This document shows, in pieces, positions 6,792 through 11,453 of a stretch of 11,453 nt of DNA. Below the pieces are notes generated by a model. It made no database searches, was not told the origin of the DNA, and saw only the letters and a program-made list of their open reading frames with translations. This DNA is from an uncultured Propionibacteriaceae bacterium (GTDB lineage Bacteria > Actinomycetota > Actinomycetes > Propionibacteriales > Propionibacteriaceae). The translations under genes were made by a program, and so were the position numbers. The stretch lies in the NCBI GenBank assembly GCA_937988865.1, contig CALKHV010000045.1:1-11453 (forward strand), read 5' to 3'. Numbering within the stretch: the first letter of the stretch is position 1; each line of letters opens with the position of its first letter.

Positions 6792-7997
6792 CTGCATCGC
6801 CCCCTGAATGGATGCGTCCCCCTGATCTCCCGCGACGACCAGACCGTCGCGGGAGATTGCTGTGCGGAGCCACCCCCCGGGCTCGATGGCGGGCAGGGCG
6901 TGCGGGACGTGGTGGACCGCGACCACGGGCCAGTCCTGCGCCGACCGGTCGTACAGGCGTCCGAGGTGGGTGCGGACGTCAGCCTGGGACGGGGCCCGGC
7001 CCGCGAACCCCTCACCGGCCAACCCTTCACCCAACAAGGTGGACGCCTGCACGAGGTGGCGTCCGGCCGGTGCGTAGGCCGGTTGCACATTGCTCACGAC
7101 GGCCGAGTTGACGACGGGTCCGCCCCGCTCGCCATCGACGTGCAGGTAGGTGGACGCCGTCGGCGCCTCGTCCGGGGCGAACCACCAGGTGGCAAGTCCA
7201 CGCATCCGGGGAGCTGCGCCACCGGCCAGCCCGGCCGAGGCGACCGGCCCGGCGGCCAGCACCACCGCGCGGGCCGAGAGTGATCCTCCACTCGTCCGGG
7301 CGACCCACGCGCCACCGTCGCGGTCGAGTGCGTCCACGGTGGTGGCCAGGCGCACGTCGGCCTTCAGGGCGGCGCGCAACGCCGCTGGAAGGGCGGCCAT
7401 GCCCTGCGCGGGCAGGGACGGCGTCCCGAGGGCGAACCAGTGGGCAAGCCATCGCGCGAAGGACGCCGAGGTGGCGCCCTCGTCGTCGGCCAGGACGCCC
7501 ACGAGGAAGGGCTCAAGCACGCCCGTGCGCAACGGCCCGTGCACTCCTGCGGCGTCCAGGGATTCGGACAGGGTCAGGTCGGATGCCGCGGACAAGGCCT
7601 TCTTCCCTCGCATGGCGGGCAGGAGCCATCGCGCCAGGCCCCACGCACCCGACGCGTCCGAGAGGCCGGCGCGCGCCAGTTCACCGGCCCGCAGTGGGCT
7701 CCTGAAGGGGTCGGCCAGCACCTGCAGTCCGGCGCCCGTCCGGACGGCCACCCCGCGTCCGAAGGGACGCAGCGCGAGGGTCGCGGGATCGACGGCCCTC
7801 CTGAGGGCCGGGTAGGCGGGGTTGAGCAGTTGGAAACCGCGGTCGACCCGGAACCCGTCGACGGCGTCGGTCCTCACCCGGCCGCCGATGGCGTCCGAGG
7901 ACTCGAGGACGAGGGGCGTCAAGCCCGCTCGCTCGATCCCGCGGGCGGCGTTCAAACCAGCCAGCCCGGCTCCGATCACCAGGACGTCGGCGTCCAT
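6744..7997 (-). CDS. FAD-dependent oxidoreductase (amine oxidase/phytoene desaturase-like)
   Basis: This 417-residue flavoprotein has an N-terminal Rossmann dinucleotide-binding motif (VLVIGAGLAGLNAA, G9-x-G11-x-x-G14), an acidic residue ending the second strand (E32) and GGRVRT (38-43), the signature of the amine oxidase/protoporphyrinogen oxidase/phytoene desaturase superfamily. The C-terminal GLVVAGDQGDASIQGAMQSG (385-404) matches the second FAD-contact region. The substrate cannot be told from sequence. The ATG is supported by GAGGAG (8004-8009, minus strand) 6 nt upstream. Its 3' end overlaps the 3' end of rhaM by 48 bp, tail to tail, and it is divergent from the ECF sigma gene. A carotenoid- or lipid-related oxidation under that sigma factor is conceivable but unproven. 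Confidence 0.85.
   Translation of the reverse strand: MDADVLVIGAGLAGLNAARGIERAGLTPLVLESSDAIGGRVRTDAVDGFRVDRGFQLLNPAYPALRRAVDPATLALRPFGRGVAVRTGAGLQVLADPFRSPLRAGELARAGLSDASGAWGLARWLLPAMRGKKALSAASDLTLSESLDAAGVHGPLRTGVLEPFLVGVLADDEGATSASFARWLAHWFALGTPSLPAQGMAALPAALRAALKADVRLATTVDALDRDGGAWVARTSGGSLSARAVVLAAGPVASAGLAGGAAPRMRGLATWWFAPDEAPTASTYLHVDGERGGPVVNSAVVSNVQPAYAPAGRHLVQASTLLGEGLAGEGFAGRAPSQADVRTHLGRLYDRSAQDWPVVAVHHVPHALPAIEPGGWLRTAISRDGLVVAGDQGDASIQGAMQSGQDAAAHVIGLLHG
6825..6857. terminator. 13-bp perfect hairpin downstream of rhaM, inside the facing gene
   Basis: Positions 6825-6837 (ATCTCCCGCGACG) pair perfectly with 6845-6857 across a 7-nt loop (ACCAGAC). The element begins 33 nt after the rhaM stop, where an operon terminator is expected. 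It also coincides exactly with codons 381-391 (ISRDGLVVAGD) of the oxidoreductase on the other strand. No T-run follows. It is the best candidate for the 3' end of the rhamnose operon transcript. Confidence 0.6.
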
Positions 7998-8012
7998 GCG
8001 CTTCTCCTCACA

Positions 8013-8046
8013 TTGTCACGGCCCTCGGGTTGTCACGGCCCTCGGG
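8013..8046. repeat. Exact tandem duplication of 17 bp
   Basis: The unit TTGTCACGGCCCTCGGG occurs twice back to back (8013-8029 and 8030-8046) with no mismatch. It sits 3 bp beyond the ribosome binding site of the oxidoreductase gene, in its leader or promoter region, within the divergent spacer shared with the sigma operon. It could be a doubled regulator site or a recent slippage duplication. Confidence 0.85.
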
Positions 8047-8118
8047 GCAAACTCTGTCACCAGTTGTGGCACGAGGCTGCATCCAACGGGCCTCGTCGAT
8101 GCGAAGAACAGGAGGGAA

Positions 8119-8135
8119 TTGCGCGCTGGGCGCAA
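8119..8135. promoter_or_regulatory. Short palindrome TTGCGC-N5-GCGCAA upstream of the sigma operon
   Basis: A perfect inverted repeat with 6-bp arms (8119-8124 and 8130-8135) and a 5-bp centre lies in the divergent spacer, 6 bp before the AAGGAG site. It could be a protein-binding operator or a small RNA hairpin in a leader transcript. No specific regulator is recognised. Confidence 0.3.
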
Positions 8136-8152
8136 CGAGGCAAGGAGCGATC

Positions 8153-8191
8153 ATGACTCTTCACAGCATTCCGGCCCACGTCCTATCCTGA
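8153..8191 (+). CDS. Possible 12-codon leader peptide upstream of the sigma factor
   Basis: An ATG (8153) opens the frame MTLHSIPAHVLS, ending in TGA at 8189-8191, 4 nt before the sigma factor GTG at 8196. It is preceded by a strong Shine-Dalgarno sequence, AAGGAG (8142-8147), at 5-nt spacing, whereas the sigma gene has none. This is the layout expected for translational coupling through a leader peptide. It competes with the idea that the sigma mRNA is leaderless, in which case this frame would not be on the main transcript. The peptide resembles no known attenuator. Confidence 0.35.
   Translation: MTLHSIPAHVLS
8160..8189 (+). promoter_or_regulatory. Candidate promoter for a leaderless sigma/anti-sigma mRNA
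   Basis: TTCACA (8160-8165) and TATCCT (8184-8189) are separated by 18 bp and resemble the housekeeping -35 and -10 hexamers. The -10 box ends 6 nt before the GTG at 8196, which would put the transcription start on or next to the start codon. This is the usual geometry of actinobacterial leaderless genes and fits the missing Shine-Dalgarno sequence. No GGAAC/CGTC-type ECF promoter pair is seen, so autoregulation is not evident. Confidence 0.45.
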
Positions 8192-8195
8192 GCGC

Positions 8196-8765
8196 GTGCA
8201 GGGTTCAGACGATGACGACGTGGGAAACGAGCTGGTGGCCACCAGGCTTCGGGATGGTGATCCCGACGCCCTCGCGGACGCGTACAGGCTGCATTCGCGA
8301 CTCGTCCACACCCTCGCCCTTCGCAGTCTCGGCAATCACCAGGACGCCGAGGACGTCACCCAGCAGGTCTTCGTGGCGGCATGGCGCGGGCGACAGGGCC
8401 TTGATCCCCAGCGGGGTCCGCTGCCCGCCTGGCTGGTCGGGATCACCCGTCACGCCATCGCGGACGCCCTCCGGGTGCGCGCGCGTGGCGGTCAGCAGCT
8501 GTACGAGATCAACGACACCCACGTGGAGCCGGCGGCCACCAGGCTCGACGACACCGTCACTGATCGCGTCTTCGTGCAGGACGCACTGGAGAACCTCGGG
8601 GAGCCCCGACGGACGATCGTCCGTCTCGCCTTCGTCGAGGACCAGACGCACGAACAGATCTCCCAGTCGCTCGGACTGCCACTGGGAACCGTCAAGAGTC
8701 ACGCCCGACGTGGGCTGCTCCAGCTGCGCGCAGCACTGGAGGGGGTGAGACCTGATGCATCCTGA
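8196..8765 (+). CDS. ECF-family RNA polymerase sigma factor
   Basis: This 189-residue extracytoplasmic-function sigma factor has a sigma-2 domain at about 25-95, with the typical HQDAEDVTQQVFVAAWRG core (48-65), and PLPAWLVGITRHAIAD (75-90). The sigma-4 domain (about 128-182) has a helix-turn-helix with THEQISQSLGLPLGTVKSHARRGL (151-174). It would direct polymerase to a small stress or envelope regulon. The next gene encodes its presumed anti-sigma factor, overlapping by 11 nt. Length and partner resemble the SigK/RskA (ECF19-like) group, but the exact group is not certain. The GTG at 8196 has no Shine-Dalgarno sequence; a start at the GTG at 8220 would lose 8 acidic residues and also lacks one. 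Confidence 0.9.
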   Translation: MQGSDDDDVGNELVATRLRDGDPDALADAYRLHSRLVHTLALRSLGNHQDAEDVTQQVFVAAWRGRQGLDPQRGPLPAWLVGITRHAIADALRVRARGGQQLYEINDTHVEPAATRLDDTVTDRVFVQDALENLGEPRRTIVRLAFVEDQTHEQISQSLGLPLGTVKSHARRGLLQLRAALEGVRPDAS

Positions 8766-9423
8766 CGACGAACGACTGGCCGCCCTCGCGCTCGGTGAGC
8801 CGATCGACCCGGCGGACGTGGAACACGTCGAGCACTGTGAACACTGCGAAGCGGTCGTGGACGAGCTCCAGGACACGATCGGGCTCGTCCAGGCGTCCGA
8901 GGTACTCACCTCACCGCCTGACTCCGTGTGGACGGCCATCACGGACGAGCTTCGCGTCCCTGACCAGTTGGCCCTGCGCAGGGAGCGCCGGAGGCCTCAG
9001 CTGGGGTGGATGGCGGCCGCCGCAGCGGCCGGCGTCATCGTCGGTCTCGCCGGCACGCAGGTGTACGGCTCACTCACGGCGCCCAGTGAGACGATCGTGG
9101 CCCAGGCCCGGATGGACACGCTGGACACGCTGCAGACCGGGGGATCGGCCGACCTGGTCACCACCGACGGCGAGGTCCGCCTCAGACTGCAGGTCGACCC
9201 CCTGGACGCCGGCACGGGCTTCCTGGAGGTCTGGCTCATCAACAACGACCTGAAGCGGATGGTGTCGGTTGGCATGTTGCCCAACGGGGTCACCCAGGAG
9301 GACTTCCGGGTGACGCAGGGGTGGATCGACCAGGGCTTCGTCATCGTCGACATCTCGCGGGAGGAATTCGACGACCAGCCGCAACACTCCGGCGACAGTC
9401 TCCTGCGAGGGACGCTGACCTGA
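8755..9423 (+). CDS. Membrane anti-sigma factor, RskA-like with zinc motif
   Basis: This 222-residue single-pass membrane protein would hold the upstream ECF sigma factor inactive. The cytoplasmic N-terminus contains a complete zinc-binding anti-sigma motif, His24-x3-Cys28-x2-Cys31. A transmembrane helix at about 84-105 (MAAAAAAGVIVGLAG core) follows a basic stretch (RRERRR). The extracytoplasmic domain (106-222) matches the RskA C-terminal domain, including FLEVWLIN, GMLPNG and the terminal HSGDSLLRGTL. Release of such factors commonly involves regulated intramembrane proteolysis. The ATG overlaps the sigma stop by 11 nt, and a GGAGGGGG run lies at 8738-8745. The gene ends 36 bp from the convergent secreted-protein gene with no clear terminator between them. 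Confidence 0.88.
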   Translation: MHPDDERLAALALGEPIDPADVEHVEHCEHCEAVVDELQDTIGLVQASEVLTSPPDSVWTAITDELRVPDQLALRRERRRPQLGWMAAAAAAGVIVGLAGTQVYGSLTAPSETIVAQARMDTLDTLQTGGSADLVTTDGEVRLRLQVDPLDAGTGFLEVWLINNDLKRMVSVGMLPNGVTQEDFRVTQGWIDQGFVIVDISREEFDDQPQHSGDSLLRGTLT

Positions 9424-9459
9424 GCTGGCCACCCTCACGTGGGCGGGCGTCGGTGGGCG

Positions 9460-10365
9460 TCAGCTTCCGTAGGAGCGGAACTTCCATGTGACACCCAGGC
9501 TGCCGCGATCGGTCAGTTCGCCGGTGCTCACACCGTTGATGATGTTGGTGTCGTACAGCACGCGGGCGTAACCGTTGTTGTTGTCGTGCAGGACCATGAC
9601 CCCGCCGCGGCCGGCGCAGGCGCCGACAGCCATGGTCTCGTAGGTGCTGTACCCCGACGACTTCAACGTGTAGGCGAGGTCAGACCCGGTGCCGGCGTAG
9701 CGCAGCTGGTACGACTTGATCGCCCCGCTCGTGGTGATGGCGGTCAGCAGGTCGCGCTTCACCGTCACGGTGCCAGCGACGGTGGTCGTGACGGAGCCTG
9801 CGTAGTTGATGCCCTTCAAACCGGTCCAGCCCGACTTGCGGAGGGTCTTCGAACCGATCGTCCCGTCAGCGCGGACGTAGTAGCTGTAGACGTTGCCGGT
9901 GCTCGTCAGCGTGTACATGCGTTGGTGGGACGTCGCAGCCAGGTCGGTCACGCTGGTCCACCCCGACGCGATCTGCTTCGTCGTCAGGGTGGCAGTGGTC
10001 GTGTCGGCCTTCGGAATCACGAACACATGCTGGCGCAGGACACCGGCCGTCGAGAGTGCGTAGTAGCGGTACCGGAACTCGGTCGTCGTCTCCCAGGAGT
10101 TCACCAGGGTGAGTGACTTCGGGACGTACCCGAGCTTCATGGGCGTCTGGATGCCGTTCTGGACCCCGTCGTCATCGTGCAGGGCCTGCGGGCTGGTGGT
10201 GCCGTCGATGCCGATGAAGGTGATCGCACCAGTGGAGTCGACCGCCGACATCTCCGCGTAGCAGGACGCTGACACGGGCAGATAGGCGGCCTGTGCGGTC
10301 GGTGCGCCGACTGGCACCATCACGAGGGCCGCCGCCACGGCTGCGATCTTGGTGAGAGTCTTCAT
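9460..10365 (-). CDS. Secreted repeat protein, possible tachylectin-2-like beta-propeller
   Basis: This is a 301-residue exported protein of unknown function. A Sec signal peptide (basic MKTLTK, hydrophobic core, AQA-A) predicts cleavage after residue 26. The mature part has no further membrane segment and two cysteines (35 and 250) that could form a disulfide joining its ends. It contains about five degenerate repeats of 49-62 residues, each with a small-residue turn before a beta-strand (DSTG 43, STAG 105, TSTG 154, TTSG 211, NNNG 262), interspersed with SGW/SGY at 134, 178 and 237. Five such blades would suit a tachylectin-2-like lectin propeller; this is inference from repeat spacing. The ATG at 10363-10365 is chosen over the TTG two codons upstream because GGAAGG is correctly spaced. 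Confidence 0.75.
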   Translation of the reverse strand: MKTLTKIAAVAAALVMVPVGAPTAQAAYLPVSASCYAEMSAVDSTGAITFIGIDGTTSPQALHDDDGVQNGIQTPMKLGYVPKSLTLVNSWETTTEFRYRYYALSTAGVLRQHVFVIPKADTTTATLTTKQIASGWTSVTDLAATSHQRMYTLTSTGNVYSYYVRADGTIGSKTLRKSGWTGLKGINYAGSVTTTVAGTVTVKRDLLTAITTSGAIKSYQLRYAGTGSDLAYTLKSSGYSTYETMAVGACAGRGGVMVLHDNNNGYARVLYDTNIINGVSTGELTDRGSLGVTWKFRSYGS

Positions 10366-10371
10366 GGCCAA

Positions 10372-10377
10372 CCTTCC
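10372..10377 (-). promoter_or_regulatory. Ribosome binding site fixing the secreted-protein start
   Basis: On the minus strand GGAAGG occupies 10377-10372 and ends 6 nt before the ATG at 10365. The alternative TTG at 10371 would directly abut this site and cannot use it. A promoter for this gene must lie in 10378-10507, but I could not assign one with confidence. Confidence 0.7.
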
Positions 10378-10491
10378 GGAGATTTTTCACACACCAGCTC
10401 GGTCGCGTCGCTTGACAACGGGCGCAACCAAGCCCCCTACACCGACAAGTGTGCCTTTCGATGCACAGATTCCGCGAATTGTTGCCAACCG

Positions 10492-10507
10492 CCGACTCGC
10501 CAGTCGG
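10492..10507. terminator. Small hairpin at the end of the glycosylase gene
   Basis: CCGACT (10492-10497) and AGTCGG (10502-10507) form a 6-bp stem with the loop CGCC, directly after the stop codon of the minus-strand glycosylase gene. No T-run follows, so it is only a weak candidate for a terminator. It may also separate that transcript from the secreted-protein gene downstream on the same strand. Confidence 0.35.
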
Positions 10508-11119
10508 TCACTCGCCTGCTCGTGACTGGGCGTGCGGTCGTCGGTGGCTCCCCACGAGATGGGTGTTCACCACTCCGGTGGCCTCCATGAGGGCGAACAT
10601 GGTCGTCGGGCCGACGAAGGTGAAGCCGGCCCGCTTGAGCGCCTTCGAGAGCGCGACCGATCCGGACGAGCGGGTGGGGATGTCGGCGAGCGTCCGGGGT
10701 TCGGGGTCGGCCTCGGGTCGGTGCGACCAGACGAGGTCGGGTAGACCGCCCAGCGGACGCAGCGCGACCGTCGCGCGGGCGTTGACCACGGTGGCCTCGA
10801 TCTTGCGGCGGTTGCGGACGATCCCGGCGTCGTCCATCAGGCGCGCCACGTCGGTGTCATCGAAGGACGCGACCGCGTCCGGGTCGAAGTCGGCGAAGGC
10901 CGACCGGAAGTTCTCACGCTTGCGCAGGATCGTCACCCAGCTCAGCCCGGACTGGAACGCCTCAAGGCTGAGCCGCTCGAACAGGCCCCGCTCGTCGCGG
11001 ACGGGTCGGCCCCACTCGTGGTCGTAGTAGTCACGGAGCAGGGGGTCGTCGGACGCCCAGCGGGGACGGGCGAGGCCGTCCGTCCCCACCACGAGGTCGG
11101 ACGCGGGCTCAGCGTCCAC
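10508..11119 (-). CDS. tag: DNA-3-methyladenine glycosylase I
   Basis: This 203-residue base-excision repair enzyme of the Tag family removes 3-methyladenine from alkylated DNA. DPLLRDYYDHEWG (25-37), LSLEAFQSGLSWVTILRKREN (50-70) and GFTFVGPTTMFALMEATGVVNTHLVG (165-190) match the family. Glu53 and Trp61 correspond to E. coli Glu38 and Trp46. Unusually, three of the four zinc-snap ligands of E. coli Tag are replaced: Cys4 by Pro19, His17 by Tyr32 and Cys179 by Ser191; only the His175 equivalent (His187) remains. The GTG start overlaps the stop of the upstream permease gene by 11 nt with no Shine-Dalgarno sequence, pointing to translational coupling. A start at one of the GTG codons 10-11 would not alter the domain. 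Confidence 0.88.
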   Translation of the reverse strand: MDAEPASDLVVGTDGLARPRWASDDPLLRDYYDHEWGRPVRDERGLFERLSLEAFQSGLSWVTILRKRENFRSAFADFDPDAVASFDDTDVARLMDDAGIVRNRRKIEATVVNARATVALRPLGGLPDLVWSHRPEADPEPRTLADIPTRSSGSVALSKALKRAGFTFVGPTTMFALMEATGVVNTHLVGSHRRPHAQSRAGE

Positions 11120-11453
11120 CGCGGTCGCGGTACTTCGGGTACTCGTCGGGCTCGGGCTCCTCGACGTACATGCCGGGGGTGTCGAGGATGATGTTGGCGC
11201 CGCCGGCGGCGTCCGAGAGGTACTTCGGGGCGATGGCCCGGGCCACGTGGTAGAGCACGACGGTCACGATGGTGCCGAAGGCGATGCCGCCGAGCGTGAA
11301 CGAGTCGCTGAAGGTGAGCGGCACGTTGCCGATGCCGATGATGATGCCGGCTGCGACGGGGACGAGGTTGATCGGGTTGCCGAAGTCGACCTTGTTCTCC
11401 TTCCAGATCTTCGCGCCCAGCAGGCCGATCATGCCGTAGAGCACGACCGTGAT
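11109..11453 (-). CDS. NCS2-family nucleobase permease, C-terminal part
   Basis: The minus-strand frame stays open to the window edge, so the 5' part of the gene is missing. The visible ~114 residues contain two or three hydrophobic membrane segments (NLVPVAAGIIIGIG, GGIAFGTIVTVVLYHVARAI and the segment at the edge) and match the C-terminus of uracil/xanthine permeases of the UraA/RutG type (nucleobase:cation symporter-2), including GLLGAKIWKENKVDF. A hydrophilic tail rich in Glu, Pro, Asp and Arg follows (about the last 35 residues). The stop overlaps the glycosylase start, so the two are likely co-transcribed. Substrate is most likely uracil, but xanthine or another base cannot be excluded. 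Confidence 0.82.
   Translation of the reverse strand: MTVVLYGMIGLLGAKIWKENKVDFGNPINLVPVAAGIIIGIGNVPLTFSDSFTLGGIAFGTIVTVVLYHVARAIAPKYLSDAAGGANIILDTPGMYVEEPEPDEYPKYRDRGGR

Noticed and set aside
8100..8195. Autoregulated ECF promoter before the sigma gene
   Set aside because: A CGTC occurs at 8179-8182, but no GGAAC-like -35 element lies at the required distance.
9424..9459. Bidirectional terminator between the anti-sigma and secreted-protein genes
   Set aside because: The 36-bp spacer has only short imperfect symmetry and a GTGGGCG direct repeat, with no stable hairpin or T-run.
9439..10116. Plus-strand open frame (225 codons) opposite the secreted-protein gene
   Set aside because: The opposite strand has a signal peptide, ribosome binding site and internal repeats; this frame has none of these.

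Overview
The window is high-GC DNA with densely packed genes, ATGA overlaps and GTG starts. It carries an RskA-type anti-sigma factor and LacI-type operator control, and has the look of an actinobacterial chromosome. A Propionibacteriaceae-like host would fit, but that is inference. It opens in the last bases of a tRNA gene (1-27).

Region 1 (about 340-6791, + strand) is an L-rhamnose uptake and entry operon. A sigma-70-like promoter (TTGACA, 18 bp, TAGAGT) is followed at once by a perfect LacI-family palindrome (383-394). The genes come in the order rhaT (double-ATPase ABC subunit), rhaP and rhaQ (two permeases), rhaS (lipoprotein sugar-binding protein), rhaI (L-rhamnose isomerase) and rhaM (L-rhamnose mutarotase). 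RhaS captures rhamnose, RhaTPQ import it, RhaM interconverts the anomers and RhaI makes L-rhamnulose. The kinase, the aldolase (or the aldolase/dehydrogenase fusion) and the regulator are not in the window. The operon has a perfect 16-bp hairpin between rhaS and rhaI, smaller hairpins before rhaS, and a 13-bp hairpin just after rhaM that lies inside the facing gene.

Region 2 (6744-9423) holds a minus-strand FAD-dependent oxidoreductase whose 3' end overlaps rhaM by 48 bp. Divergent from it is an ECF sigma factor followed by an overlapping zinc-motif anti-sigma factor of the RskA type. The 198-bp divergent spacer contains an exact 17-bp tandem duplication, a small palindrome, a 12-codon reading frame with a strong Shine-Dalgarno sequence ending 4 nt before the sigma GTG, and a -10-like box placed for a leaderless sigma transcript.

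Region 3 (9460-11453, minus strand) holds a secreted protein with about five ~50-residue repeats (possibly a tachylectin-2-like beta-propeller), a DNA-3-methyladenine glycosylase I lacking three of the four classical zinc ligands, and the C-terminal part of an NCS2 nucleobase permease cut by the window edge.

Most of the window is recognisable metabolism and housekeeping. I see no CRISPR array, transposase, integrase or obvious defence system. The observations most worth following are the sigma-factor leader arrangement, the zinc-ligand-poor glycosylase, the repeat-containing secreted protein and the hairpins of the rhamnose operon.
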